From: Bradysia coprophila
Taxonomy: Eukaryota; Arthropoda; Insecta; Diptera; Sciaridae
Assembly (NCBI RefSeq): GCF_014529535.1
Contig: NW_023503493.1
Coordinates: 21,856,001 to 21,920,000 of the forward strand
Length of the DNA: 64,000 bases
Reading direction: 5' to 3'
Below are positions 9,602 through 22,530 of this stretch, piece after piece. The position numbers and the translations under genes are program-made. Position 1 is the first letter of the stretch. The number at the start of each line of letters is the position of its first letter. Under the pieces are notes generated by a model. It made no database searches. It was not told where the DNA came from and saw nothing but the letters and a program-made list of their open reading frames with translations.

Positions 9602-12304
9602 GCACCAGTGCCAAATTATGCACTTCAGTGAAATTATCACAGTTTTCGTATCACAAAAAGTCCATAAAAACTAGGTCCCATCTGTAGGGTGGGCATATCA
9701 ATTGCCTGTCTTTCCCAATAGTTTTTGTGATGGTAATGATTTATTGATTAAGTTTGATCAAATAAAATTTTGATGACCACAAAAACAATAGTTTCTGGTA
9801 CCGGTCTGGTTTAGAGTACTATTGTCTATAAAATGTCTTTAACAAAAATTAAACTCGTGTAAACTACGGCACTCGCTTCGCTCTGGCCACAAACTTCATA
9901 CACGTTATTTTTTTTTTTATTTACTACAAGCAGTCAAAATCAAATAACAATGAAAATAGATCATCGCGCTTCAAGAATGAATGGTACTCCAAGTAGGGTA
10001 CTGAAATTTGTCAGTGTAAAACACTGTAAAAAACCATTTAATACAAAATAGGACTCTATTTGACATTGACGACTATGATCACTTTTGCTTGAAGTGCGTT
10101 GAACAGATACAAGAATTCGCTTAGCAACAGCAACTAGATCGTTAGACCAATATAATCTCTATTGTAACTTAACCTCAGGATTTTTTTTTTATTTTTTGTC
10201 GTATTAACAAAGAGAAGTAAAACCGGTACCACCCATTTTCGAACTTGACCTGAGGATTTCAATCCATCCCTTCATCAAATTAAAAAAAAATCGTTTGAGC
10301 ATTTCTCAATTTATCGTGTTCTTAACAACGAGCAGAAAAGGCTTTTTTGGGTACCAATAGCACCCATTTTCAAATGCGCTGTCTATGTAAATCAACGCTC
10401 TCTGTTATCATTTTTCTGAAGAAAAAACATCGATTGCGTTTTCTTTGGGCATTTCATTATTTACTTACACCGAAGGAATCATAAGATGCAACAATTCCAA
10501 TTAAAATAAGAATGTACTCCATGGAGCCGCGGAGTCATAGATGGAGTCACGGATCTATGACTCCATCTATCCTATTGTTAAGTGTATTGAACGTTAATCC
10601 TACACATCGTATGAATAGCATGAATTAGATTTCATTGGTGGGTTCTTATGATTCTACAGGTGTATAGTGATAATTGAGAATGTCAATCACCAGAAATTGT
10701 CCAATTAGGAAAAAGCTTGCAAATTTATGAAAAAAAAACTTAGCGGTTTTCATGATCCGTTGAAAACTTCAGTCACATTTCACTTATTGTTTACTTTATT
10801 GTCTGGGTCGATGTCTATACGTCTGTAAGAAAATCAATGTAACGGCGCGTGTTGAAAACGCGATAATATATTCATCGTGGTTTACGTAAATATTTATTCG
10901 GTAACATCGCCTGCCAATATAAAATTAATAAACTCTCGTGTACCATACAAACTGTGGCGTAGATGTAATACAGAAGAATTTAAACAAGGAAAATGTCTTA
11001 ATGAAATTTATTAAGTAAAATTCCTGCTAAATCTGTTTAATTTTGTAAAACACACTCATCGCGCTATACACATATACTTACCTTTGACGTATCTTTCCAT
11101 TGTGTAAGTAGTATAATCAGTCATTTTACTTCCTCAATCATCGTACCTATATTTTTTGCAATTTTGAAATTTCGTTCAGCACAAAACTCGCGAAATCTCT
11201 TGTCCAATTTGTATACTACAGCAAGAACTAAAAAACAAAATTATGGCTTTTTTTGTATGTTCTAATTTTACTGTACAATACTTTGTTGATAGCTTCATTA
11301 TTCAAAAATGTATCCATTATGATGAAATGGGCAGGTTTTTTTGTTGTAATGGAACGTTTTCAAGTACAGCAAGTAGAAATCTTCGAAGAAGATAGTACAC
11401 ACACTCATCGTCGGTTGCATGAAGATGTTTCATTTTATGATTTAAGAAATTTTAAGCTGTAAATATCCCTTCAATTTCAACAACATAATAAAATATGTAT
11501 ACATTCTTCTCACTATTTTATTGTGGAAGTGAGTTGTTTGGTGGGATCTCGACATACGAGAATATGATGTAAAGTGTATGAGAGAAACGCAATCTGTTTG
11601 TAACATATATTTTAATAAAAGCTTTCATTTTCCTTTTGTAATGCCTTAAAAAGCATTTTATATAAAATGCATTTTTGGTGCAAGCTTCTGAGTGGGGAAA
11701 CTGTATGTCATTATATACATAGCGCAGAGCTGTTATAGTGAAAATCACTCAAAAATTATATTGTAAAGTGGAATGTGTGGCATGGCATACAATTGCATTT
11801 GGAGAATTAATGTGAATGGTTTTTTTTTCTAGCATCGGGCGTTAATGGTTGGATTAGTGAATTAAATTTAAGGGCACAATTTGTTTTTAACGGAATGATG
11901 CTTTCGAATGTGAAATGATTTTAATTGCTTTAACCAGTTTTTTTTTAACAATTAGTTACAATTACGGCCAAAAACCCAGATTAGAAAGGGACACTCTTAG
12001 CTGGTAAGAAAATCGTATTTCGATTGTTATGTATGCTTGTGTTAATCTTACTTCCTCTTCCAAACTTTATTCAATTGGAAAGATTCCAAAAGATTAGTCT
12101 TGCATTGCAACTATAATAAAAGGGATGATCGTCATCCTAAGCAAAAATGTTTATGTAATAGTATGTTATGTTACCAGATACAAAAAGTTTTGTTTTTCCC
12201 CAGGTGGTGAAAATTTCCGAGGATGAAGCAGAGCGAAGCTCTATTTTAATATAAAATTTCATTTTATTCATAACAATTGCATGAAATCCTTAGCAGTACG
12301 TATA
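9602..12304. other. Intergenic, no gene recognised
   Basis: AT-rich with long A and T runs. The only structured item seen is a small hairpin at about 10530-10570, where GGAGTCATAGAT faces ATCTATGACTCC. Open frames here (for example 11253-11462) lack a recognisable family or convincing splice context. Confidence 0.4.
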
Positions 12305-13113
12305 CACGGTGCGGTTGAATGAATTTTAACTGATTATTTCGATGCACTTTTGATATTTTTGGATATTATTAGTCAGCTCGGAGCCCTGAACAAGGTTCCA
12401 CAATTTTTTTTGATTTCATCCGTACCGTCGGTGACAGTGGTGCATAGCCCATCATGTCTACAGAGAGAGTGGTGGAAAACTGATTATGGTTGCAATCGGT
12501 AGTGCCTGAAATTCTAATAACAATTCTACAAATTTTTTTTACCATAAATGCAAGGGAAGCCGGCAGAGACACGCTAAATTAAAAAAAAAACGTGATTTTC
12601 AAATAGTCATACAGGCGTGGATACTTGAGGGATGAAGCTAATAAATAGTTCTCTCAGTAAAGCGACATCTCCTCTACCAATGAGCAAAAAAATTATTTTT
12701 GGAGACAGTCTACGCAGAGGCCGACAGTAGCTCAAAGTTTTTCCCTCATATTTGGTAAAATTTGCGAGTTGCAGAGGCACCTGAAACCCACTCTTTCAAA
12801 TGTTTTGTTATTAAAATGGGTAATTCTGAAATGCTGGAAGTCTCAGCTGTCCATCAACACCACACTTAAAATGACTCATGTCAACAGTGCCGACATGTTG
12901 CGTGAATAAGTGAAATTTGTCCTTCCACGACGAAATGTCCTTCCACATCGATATTTTGCTCTGAGACTTCCAGCATTTCAGAATTACCCATTTTAATAAC
13001 AAAATCAAAAATTTTTGTGGAACCTTGTTCAGGGCTCCGAGCTGACTAATAATATCCAAAAATATCAAAAGTGCATCGAAATAATCAGTTAAAATTCATT
13101 CAACCGCACCGTG
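12305..13113. mobile_element. Inverted-repeat element with 99-bp termini and a nested inner hairpin
   Basis: Terminal inverted repeats of about 99 bp at 12305-12403 and 13015-13113, starting CACGGTGCGGTTGAATGAAT. An inner pair of 44-bp arms (12803-12846 and 12961-13004, TTTTGTTATTAAAATGGGTA...) is nested near the right end, as if a second fold-back had inserted. No clear target duplication is visible. No transposase coding; a non-autonomous DNA transposon of unknown superfamily. Confidence 0.75.
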
Positions 13114-13270
13114 GCGTAACAAGTGACGTGAGTGGGAAGGAAAAGTGAGAGAAAATTTGTATTTATCCCTTGTTATGTAAAAGACTAACGTTCTTACGTG
13201 GTAAGGATCACTTTCGATCCATTTTACAAAATAGAAATAATTTCGTCACAAATCAACAAACAAACAATAG

Positions 13271-13431
13271 TTATTTTCCTAACGCATGCTAAAATGCTTT
13301 TTTAGCGAAAGAGAGGTTTCGCTAAAAAAGCCTTTTATCATGTGTTAGGAAGAACGTTTTTCCTAAACGACGTGGGAAATAAGCGACGAAGTCGTGATAT
13401 TTCAACACTAGTTAGGAAAATCAACATTAAA
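13271..13431. repeat. Reverse copy of the 2109-2215 repeat, with hairpin extension
   Basis: Carries the complements of the blocks seen at 2109-2215 (AACGACGTGGGAAATAAGCG, CTAGTTAGGAAAA) plus a hairpin in which CCTAACGCATGC...TTAGCGAAA faces TTTCGCTAA...GTGTTAGG. Confidence 0.6.
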
Positions 13432-15144
13432 CTTTATATTGTAGATTGATAAATGACCATAATTTTTTCGAAAGAAATAAAAGCATGCTGTATGTGAAAG
13501 GCTAATGTAATTTCCTCTGATACATACATCACAACATCAGTGACTGTATCAATAATCCAATAGTATTACCGAACGAGTAATACGTAATAAACCTGACAAC
13601 AAATCTTCTGAAGAAATTGCTTGACCGGAATAACATTATCAGGATACAAAAGTCAGTTACTACTTACTACTTACATACTTCTGCTTCCAATAAACAAAAA
13701 TTACTAAAGTTATGACATCACATAACATTACATACACACGGATGTAGTGAATAACGTAGATTGACTATGAATTGCATGTGATACTGCATATGTAGGTAGA
13801 ATCACAATCAATAATGTCTCTAACGCTATAAGTTGATTCGATATAAGACATTCGAGAAACCGAACAGCAAAAGGTGTTCATAAATTCCATCGAGTATCCT
13901 TAGCACGTACATCATCTGATGGCTATATATGTTGAGATTTTTCATTACTTACGGGGTGGTGATTTCTTCTCATACATTTTGTATATAAAGCTTGGGAGAA
14001 GGTTTAGTTCACTCCGGCTGATTTACGATTGACTTTCAGTTTGGTTCATCACCTACATTTTTCAGCAACAAATCATGGTATGGCGTGTGGAAAATACACT
14101 CATCGATGTCTAAAGTGTGATGAATATTTTTTAAGTTTTGATTCGATGTTGATGTTTGAAGAAAAGCTCATTATGAGTTTGAACTTTGATCAATCATGAG
14201 CATTCTTTAAGATTCTCTAGCAGAAATTGTATGACCTAGTGTTCGGTACAGAGTAACATTCATCTGTACATTCAAGGCTTTAAGGTACCGTTTCTGTCCT
14301 CCATAAGACACAATTGCCGTATTAGAACCACAATTTAACATTAAAAACGTTTTGTGTACTTTGTAAATATGCAAAGGAAAAATGACTTTTTTTCGTAACA
14401 GTTCCCATGTCCATATTTGTCTGGACGAAAAAGAGATTTTTTTGTTTCCTATATTATTATGGTAACTTGAGACAGCTTGTTTGTTTTACGTAAGAGCTAG
14501 TAAACATATGAAATGAAAATCTCATATTCTTTCGTTTTCGTGTGTAACCATTGTTTACCTAATACCGAGAGTGACCATTATTTAGGCAAATAGTTTGATT
14601 TTGGAAAATTGATTGATTTTTCAGATATCGAATTTTGTTTTGTTGGTTTCTACCAAATATTTAATGGGAATTTTTTTCCCCGGAAATTCTGCATGGTAAA
14701 TGAATCGGTTTGTTTGAGTTTATATTTTATTTAGAAAGACGTTCTTAAGTATGGTAAAGGCGCCTGACAATTCTAATTTAAGTCGAAAATCTGTTATCTG
14801 TTCAACAACAAGCATGGTTGAAAAAACATTGTAAGAGTAGCACTGAATACATAGGTTTTAAAGTGAGAGAAAACAAACAAATAACATTGTCAATGGTTTA
14901 AGATCCAATAAAGTTAGAGCATTCCGTCAAGTCATTTTTAGTGGGCGTAAAACATTATTCTAAGAAAAAATTGTTCTACGGTATGCCTGTAAAATGAACC
15001 CATTTTTTTAGTAATGATTAAAAATTAATTATATGAAAACTTACAGCCGCCCATTAAAAAACATTGAAATGGCAGACCTACATTTTCGATGTTACACTGT
15101 TTTAAGATTACTCTGTTGTTATAAAATTTATATATCAATTTTTT
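13432..15144. other. Intergenic; one promoter-like cluster, no complete gene
   Basis: AT-rich. Apart from the promoter-like segment at 13982-14080, I see no coding exon, repeat boundary or RNA gene. Confidence 0.4.
13982..14080 (+). promoter_or_regulatory. Possible core promoter with a minimal first exon
   Basis: TATATAAAG at 13982, then about 27 bases later TTCACTCC (initiator-like), a TCAGTT at 14037, and an ATG at 14075 followed directly by GTATGG, a possible donor. Insect cuticle and other secreted-protein genes often have such a TATA box and a first exon coding only a few residues. No matching downstream exon was found before the transposon at 15145, so this may be an orphan or chance arrangement. 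Confidence 0.25.
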
Positions 15145-15688
15145 AGGTCTTTTTTCTTAAAAAAAGAACCTATTGTGGACACTTCATCTGTCCGTCCGTC
15201 CATGTGTCTGTGTCACAAATTATAATTATGGCGATTACAGCCAAATACGTGACACTTAGAATTGCAATGCTACTATGATCAAATCAACACCAGGCAAATC
15301 ATTATTATTTGTTATCTGGTAACCCATCGATCATAGCAGACATTACGATTTGAAAATTTGGTAGTTTTTGGTAGTTGGACTACCAAAATAATTATCAGCG
15401 AAGATGTTAACTGTTCGAGAGATGCGCATCGACTGATGAAATTATTCGGCCTGCTGGTCTATTTAGGTCTATTTATAAATCGAGCATTTGGTAGTTGACT
15501 ACCAAGCTATTACGGAGGTTGTAGAGATGTTTACTGTTTGAGAGCTGCAAAGCGACTGATGAAATTAGTCGGCTAGCTGGCCTATTTATAATTCGAAAAT
15601 TTGGTAGTTGAATACCAAACAAAGTGGTAGTTGAATGAATACCAAGCTGATAGTAAACAGAAATTGAAAAAGAAAAGAAAAAAGACCT
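15145..15688. mobile_element. Element bounded by AGGTCTTTTTTCTT inverted repeats, with an internal tandem duplication
   Basis: Ends AGGTCTTTTTTCTT at 15145 and its exact complement ending at 15688. Inside, a unit of about 120 bases is repeated in tandem (about 15352-15475 and 15475-15605); each copy has TTTGGTAGTTG, GACTGATGAAATTA, TCGGC and GGTCTATTTATAA or a close variant. GTCCGTCCGTCC near 15190 is typical of dispersed insect repeats. No coding found and no clear target duplication. Confidence 0.55.
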
Positions 15689-16890
15689 CACCAGGCTTCA
15701 GCCGGTCTATTCTTGTTTTCTTATCGTGCAAATAGCCCCAGTCAAGATTTGGGCGGCTGACGAAATGCGTTGCAATATTATTACAAATTTTTTTTTTTTT
15801 TTTTACAAAATGAATTTTATAAAATAATCTGAACATTTTCCAGACATACCGTACAAACAACTTTTTGACTAGAATAACGGTCTGCGTCGAAAAGGTCTCA
15901 ATGTCTCAACCCTGTGGATGCTATTAACTTATTTACCACATCTTCTTTATGTGTGTAGATAAGTATTTTTTTTGTCTTTTTTCAAAATTTTTGATTGACC
16001 AGAGAATCTTTTACTTCAATTGTTTTGATACAGATTTTTAGCTAGATACATTCTCTTACAAAATTAATTCATTTGTAAACAATAAGTGTACTTTTGTTTG
16101 GTACACATAATCAAAGGACAAGTTTTTAGCTTGATTTAAGTTTTTTTTTTAATTTTTTGGCGTGTAAATGTAAAATTATTATTAATCTCCTTCTTACGAT
16201 AAATCGTTGCTTGTACGTGGACGTTGTAAATTAACTGGACATGGCAGCTTCGATATTAAACTGATGTCTTTGACTAAGACTAAGATTCCGACCGGCCGAA
16301 ATATCTCGGTTCCGTACACATTTCAATTCTGTCGATCGCTGATGGCTGTTGTACGTTGCTTGCTGTTACTTTTCAATGGTCTTGTGGTACAATTGTTCGC
16401 CATATCTATAGTAGACTTGCTGGGTATGCTCCTTTGCCTCATCATAAGTTACGTTGAACTTTGTGAAAACGCTGTGCGTTTGTCGCAACATGTTAATGCG
16501 AATCGTTTCGGATGATTCTTTCTCGTTAATTGTTGATTAAATTCTTCTTTCTGGTGCGATCGTGTGTTAGGATGTGTCGATCATAATTTTGTTTTTTATT
16601 CGACCCATAGCCACACTTGTCACAATTAAATTTGTCAGACTTCACACTCCTTAAGATCGGTATCATTGTTCTTGGCTATAAAAATGATAAAGAAATTTGT
16701 TACAATACGAAAGCTTAAAGCTACAATATGATAAAACGGTTGTTGACGTTAGTAGAAAAAGTCACAAAAATTAGACACACATCACATGATACACCAATTC
16801 CTCATTTTTTCAAACAATTTTGGTCACTCTTTCCGGGTAATTTCTTTAATGAAACGAGTTCGTGAATACGATTTCACCAACGTTCACCAA
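15689..16890. other. Intergenic; weak coding-like relic near 16200-16510
   Basis: Mostly AT-rich. Around 16200-16510 composition is more balanced and both strands are open. The minus-strand reading has a Lys/Tyr/Gln-rich stretch ending in a stop after about 41 codons, then continues open for about 45 more; the plus-strand reading gives 102 codons with hydrophobic runs. Either could be a decayed gene; no family is recognised. Confidence 0.25.
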
Positions 16891-17055
16891 TTCGCAAAGG
16901 GTATGGAACTGCACGCAAAAAGCGTAATATTTGCGGAAGGCTACCGGGGACATTTGATCAAATAATTAATGGCCAAATTCGATTTGAACTCTTCCAACGA
17001 ACCTCAATCTTACGGCATTGGATTGAAGGGAGTATGGGAAATCGAGGCCAGCAAG
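16891..17055 (+). pseudogene. Electron-transfer flavoprotein:ubiquinone oxidoreductase fragment, with stop
   Basis: An intron-free fragment whose translation includes FAKGMELHAKSVIFAEG, YRGHLIK, then a TAA at 16963-16965, then LMAKFDLNSSNEPQSYGIG and LKGVWEIEASKH. This is the conserved FAD/ubiquinone-binding middle of ETF-QO (animal ETFDH reads GMELHAK...FAEG.HGHL..QLY.KFDL...EPQTYGIGLKELWEI). The family Gln before the second Leu block has become TAA, a single-base change. Nothing recognisable of the rest of the gene lies on either side, so this is a truncated dead copy, retroposed or carried by a mobile element. Confidence 0.75.
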
Positions 17056-17961
17056 CATTTAGCTAGTTTAGCTAGATACAAAAGTGATATAGCAACAGTT
17101 CATTGTGTTTATTTTTATTTATTTAATCGCTCGTGATAACTATAACAAAAATGATATACCCAGTTACCTAGTCTAGATGTTTTATTAACCCAATGTGAAT
17201 TACTCATATTCACCTATATATTGTAATTAATGACATTTTTAAGTGCAACCTTGACTTTCTCCACAAAATATCAATTTCATATTTATAATCAAGCGACTAT
17301 TATTGTATATTCAACCAAATAAAATTAGTAATTTTTCTTGAATGTCAAATGTAATTTCTCAAATCCAATATATCTTCTGATTCGCCTCTAATAAATCAGC
17401 ATAAAATTGGACATATATGACACACGATATTCCCGAAAGCAGAAATAATAATCTCATAGCCGCAAAACAACACCTTTCAGTTCGAAAACTTTCAAAAAGA
17501 GAAATATTAAAAAATAAAAGAAAAGTAGAAACAGAAACGATTTTTTATTTCAAAATAATTTTTTTTTCGCCAGGAATTACTTTCGTATCTATCATTCGTT
17601 CCTTATACTACTATACTACGATATATACGGTCATTGATATTTTCTTGTTTTCCAGGCGATTGAATTTCTTTGTGCAATTTATCAATTTCATAGCCGCCGT
17701 ATATTTTGTTTCTGGTAACTTTATTGACTATTAAAATACGGTACGCAAAGGATATATATTCAGGAGATCTCGAAATTGCACAAAGTTAAGAAAGCCATTA
17801 ATTTAATTTTATATTTTTCTGTGTGTTTTTTTCTCTTCGTCTCTTTTCGCTTAGGAAATTTGATCACTTTGTTATTTAAGTGAAGATGTTTTTCTATAAA
17901 TGTAAGGTACATTTTAGGGTATAAATTAAAATAATTATTGCTTTGCACGTACACTTTCAAA
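17056..17961. other. Intergenic, no gene recognised
   Basis: Very AT-rich. A 105-codon open frame at 17417-17734 has a Lys-rich start and Phe/Ile/Tyr-rich remainder, as expected by chance in such DNA, and matches no known family. Confidence 0.4.
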
Positions 17962-18057
17962 TGGCATTGGATCGTACGAAATGGAAAGAAGTTGGAGAGG
18001 CCTACATCCAGCAGTGGATAGAAACAGGCTGAAAAAGAAGAAAGAAGAAGAAGACGT
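17962..18057 (+). mobile_element. 3' tail of a non-LTR retrotransposon
   Basis: Reads ALDRTKWKEVGEAYIQQWIE then TG and a stop at 18030-18032, followed by an AAG/AAGAAG-rich tail. The DR.KW...GEAY.QQW ending is the standard C-terminus of several insect LINE reverse transcriptases, and the repeated AAG tail is a typical 3' end. Only the last 23 codons remain, a strongly 5'-truncated insertion. Confidence 0.7.
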
Positions 18058-21000
18058 ACACTTTACTGCCGGTACGTTTGATTATCAATGAAATTAATTT
18101 GGACGATTTAACAAATGTGACGTTTATTTCTCAATTAATTGGCACAAATTTGTATCCAATGCTGTTTAAATGATGTACACTCTTTGCAAACGACTTTGTA
18201 TAGTCCAGTCCGTTAAATATATCAATGGACAAATGATGGAAATGATGCTTCCTGGGGGTATAATTGACCAGGCCTTTGATTCGCTCGGTAAACTTCACAA
18301 AAGAAGCACTATTTGCCCATGGATATGTTTCATGTATTAACAATCAGAACTCCGAAAAAGGCCGAAACGAAGATATCGATTGTATAGCTCGAGGTATAGC
18401 TCGATCTTCATGCAGAGTCCAAAGTTTTAGTTTTACACGAATGGAATTGTGAAAACCGTCAAAATTTTCTGTTTCTGCGTTTTACTCAAGTTTTTGATTT
18501 CTTCATATAAAAATACATGATTTCTGATTTCCTATTTTTAGAAATCACTGTGCGACTGAATTTTAAACGAAAGCTTTTCACAGAAATTTGTAGTTGAATA
18601 TTAACTGTTCTGTTCCTACACATAACAAAGCGAAAAACAACTCGAAATTTTGATTTCATTTTGTTGTCGGGCAGTTTAACAAAAGCAACTTAAGGTAAAT
18701 TTCACATTAGGTGGTACTCGCTTGATGAGAATCGCATCATTCTGTCAAGCTAGATTTTATATTCGAAATCCGTAGATCGAATATTCTTTCGCAGTCAAAT
18801 TTTGAGTGGATTAGGGACTGTGTTCAACATGCAGTTTTAGTTCAGATGTACCACAAACTAGTTCTATTTTCAACAAAATTGGTCATGTTGGTCGTATTTC
18901 TCCGCTGTCTTTTGGTCAACGGCAGATAACATCGCAAAATATTTGCAATTTTTTAACACAAAGCTTACCAACTCAATATATCTAACAAAACCTAAAGTTC
19001 ATTGAGCGCCAAAATTTCTAATTTAGAGAAACATTACCACAACCAAACATGAAATGGTACAAATTCAGCCAACCAACTAAAATAAATCAGTTTGTTTCAG
19101 AAAGTCGAGCAAATTTTCATTAAAAAAAGTAAAACCAGCAAAGAAAAATACATCGCTCTGGTATCCGTTCTTTCCAATATCTGACATTACAGTAAAAAAA
19201 GCAACCATGAGATTTCGCCTCACCCACGAAAAGCAAATATTCAAATGCAATATCAATGACGACAATAATATAAGTAGCTTTTTTGTGTATAAATTGTAAC
19301 ATCGCATATGTGGTGTATATTATGTGGGGGTATCACACAAAATTTTTCGAACCAAATTCTTTTTCACTATTACTTTCATGGGGAGCTTTTTATTCAGATA
19401 TGCGAGGAAATGTCTAAAAACGTATTGTGTGTACTCGGTTATATAAAAGCAAAGTGTATTTTAGTATAACTATCGGGTGTTGATCTGGGCAAAAGAAAAT
19501 TCTTTCACTTCATATTATGCAATGTGTGCTTGAATTTTATATGTATATTTCCACACTACATACAGCATTCAAATATTGTGGAAGAAGATACTGAATCCTA
19601 TATTGGCGCGGTATATATACATTTAAATTGAAACTTATTTACATAATTTGATTCACACCACCAAATATTTTCGTTGAGTTGATAAATTTTATTTTCTGTT
19701 TGATTTTTATTTCTATTTATAGTAACGTTTTCCAACATAAGTATACCTAATCACAATGTTATGCTTTCCGCATGGAATATACGTACATATTCTTCATATA
19801 TGCCACAAGGATACACTATATACGTACGTCATGGGACAGAGTGTATTATCATGCAAGAATTCAGAAAGTTTTCGCAAAATTTATTCTCGACAAGAATTGT
19901 GTATAATATTGAAATATTTCCGAGAAGTTTAAAAAATAACTCAAAGAATATAAAATTGACTTTCAAAGGTTTTGAACTAGCATTTATGCCAAGAAACATT
20001 TAAATTCTTTGTAAAAAGTTCGAGATCCGAAAAAAAGGAGAAAATAAAACCGAAAAAAATTGAAATAAACACAAAAAAGAATCACAAGATTAAGAATGGA
20101 AACAAATGATACAAATTAAAATGGAAAATTAGTTTTCATTCAACCTTTCCATTACCACATCAAGGTCAAAAACAAATGGATGGGGGGCACAAATAATGGC
20201 AACGGGTCGGTTTAATTGTAACTACTTTGTTTAGCAGACCAAATATTTGCCCATGTAGCTTTATAATATCAAGTGAATTTGTTAAAGCCCCCTTAACCAT
20301 TATAGACTCTGCAGTATTCGAAATATTGTTGTTATGTGAGAGAAAAACCCGAAATGTTCGTATAGTCAACGTGCCTGATGTAAATGATTTTTTTTTTCTA
20401 TATTAGACTTGCGTTGTTGTTTTGTATATTTTGCGAAGAGTTTACAAACATTTATTTTTGGCGCTAAATCATATCATTGAACACTGCTAATAAAAGTTAT
20501 GACGATAGACGTCGGCAGCGTATCATTGTACGACTCGAAAATAAACACTGAAACGATTCATCTGAATACAAATTGTTTGGTATCGGCTTTATTTACACTC
20601 TGAATAAATATAATTTTGTCTAACGCTTTTTTTCCAATGATTATCTAGGTCGAAAGTCAAATTAAAATTTCTATTTAAGTACAGACTAAAACATGAATTC
20701 AATATACAATGGTTGTACATGTGCTTTATATGGAAAAAGAAGGGGTAGAGGTATACGTTGTTATAAAACATTTTATATGACCGAAAACAACAAACCCTAT
20801 TGACTATTTATTTTGCCAATTTAAATCTATATACGTTGTACTTAAGTGGGCAATAAAATTGATAGATGACTATACGAAATTAAATGGACCAAAGTGAAGT
20901 GGAGAAAATACGATCTTGTTCATGTAAATGTATCTAAATAGTTATAAGTTCTGTAAGTTTAGTAAAGGACCGACACGAGAGAGGAAGTAGAGTGTAGCAT

Positions 21001-21345
21001 ATACCTCCAAAAATTTTCGAATTGGTAAATTGAACATAGAAATGTGTTTTAATATTGAAACAATTTATTATACATGGAAGTTTTATCGGAATTTCGGGAA
21101 GTAGTTGAGTTGTATGCCTTCACATCGTATGAACCCATTCAGATAATGCTGCTAGTGCATATAAATTTTAACCATTTTGATCCAAGAAACGAAAGCTTAG
21201 CTCGGTTATTGTGTGTTCAGCGTGGCACCACAGATTTTTTACTGATTTTAATTGAGGTAAGATTGCTAAAATAAGAGGTTAAAACTTATAATTATTTAGA
21301 CACAGCTACAGTAGCAAATTTTAGCTTAGAAACTGTTTAACATTG
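18058..21345. other. Intergenic, no gene recognised
   Basis: AT-rich. A 26-bp word at 19308-19333 (ATGTGGTGTATATTATGTGG, then GGGTAT) recurs with one mismatch at 30296-30321. A 66-codon open stretch at 21074-21274 ends close to a donor-like GTAAGA, but no partner exon or family could be recognised. Confidence 0.4.
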
Positions 21346-21655
21346 TTTGAGCCTTTCTCTCAATTTTTTTTTTCGATTTTCCATTGAGGTCTTTCTGTTA
21401 ATTTTTCTTCGATTTCCAAACAAACTTTTCCTACTGAGGCATTTCTCTCAATTTTTCATCGATTTCCTACTGAGTCCTTTCTGTTAATTTTTTCTTAGAT
21501 ATCCTACTGAGGCCTTTCTGTAATTTTTTTTCGATTTCCAAACAAAATATTCCTACTTTCTCTCAATTTTTTCTTCGATTTCCTACTGAGGCATTTCTGT
21601 TAATTTTTCTTTGATTTACAATCGAAATTTTCCTACTGAGACATTTCTAGAAAAC
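21346..21655. repeat. Degenerate tandem repeat
   Basis: Seven or so imperfect repeats of a unit built on TTCCTACTGAGGCATTTCTG, TTAATTTTTCTTCGATT and CCAAACAAA; unit length varies from about 35 to 60 bases as parts are lost. No coding. Confidence 0.7.
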
Positions 21656-22530
21656 AATTTCGATAGGAAATTAAAGATTTTGTCTATGTTCGCTAAAATG
21701 AGCTTCATTTGTTTGAACAATAAATGGTTGAAATTCAAAAAAAGCCTCGTCAGGACTTCGCCCTACTAAGACAAAAGGCCCTTTAAGAATCGCCCGAACA
21801 CCCAGTATGGCCAGTCCGGACCTGTAGATACAGGCAACTACAGGCAACCAATTACAATGGATCATTTGTACATTTTTACATTTAATGACGGTTACAGTGA
21901 TAGCAAATATGAATACAATGAGTAGGAATATCGACATTTCAAAAGGTGTTGAGTGAAACATTGGTAATGGAAGACTTACCGAAGGACAGTCTTCTGGTTA
22001 TCTGGAATTATTTCAGCTCCACAACGAGCACATATTCAAATGAAGAAATAATGGCAAACAAAGGCCAAAGTGCTGATCATTTCTTCGAAAGTGGCTGGGT
22101 ACGAAAAATGTGCAAAGCAAACTCTCTTCGATGTAATATTTTTTATTCCGACTTTTGATCGGAATTGTAAATACCTTTCACTTGACGTATCGCTTACAAG
22201 TGTAGCCTTTAAATGGCCAGAGAAATCTTCGGAAAACGTTAAAGCACTTATGGGCGCTTATAAAGCGCTCAAGAGGGGTCGACCCAAAATCGCCTATCTT
22301 CGAACTTAGCCTCACTATTTCAACTACCTTTCAGGGAAAATCGGACATCGGATTTGATTTACTCAAGATATCGACGTGACAGACAGACAGACAAAATTTT
22401 TATTGCAGATTCGTCATCTATGAACATAGGCAAACACTTTGCCCCTACCGTCTCATTCGAATTCCATCAATTACACACGGCATCGTAATCCTATAAGCCC
22501 CTTTGCACTTCGTAAGGGACTTTTTTTAGC
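21656..22530. repeat. Probable unclassified dispersed repeat
   Basis: Less AT-rich than its surroundings, with a (GACA)n-like run at about 22378-22393 after CTCAAGATATCGACGTGA, and CGTAAGGGACTTTTTTT at 22510. This resembles the generic form of dispersed insect repeats. Open stretch 22070-22309 has no recognised family. Borders are not defined. Confidence 0.3.
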
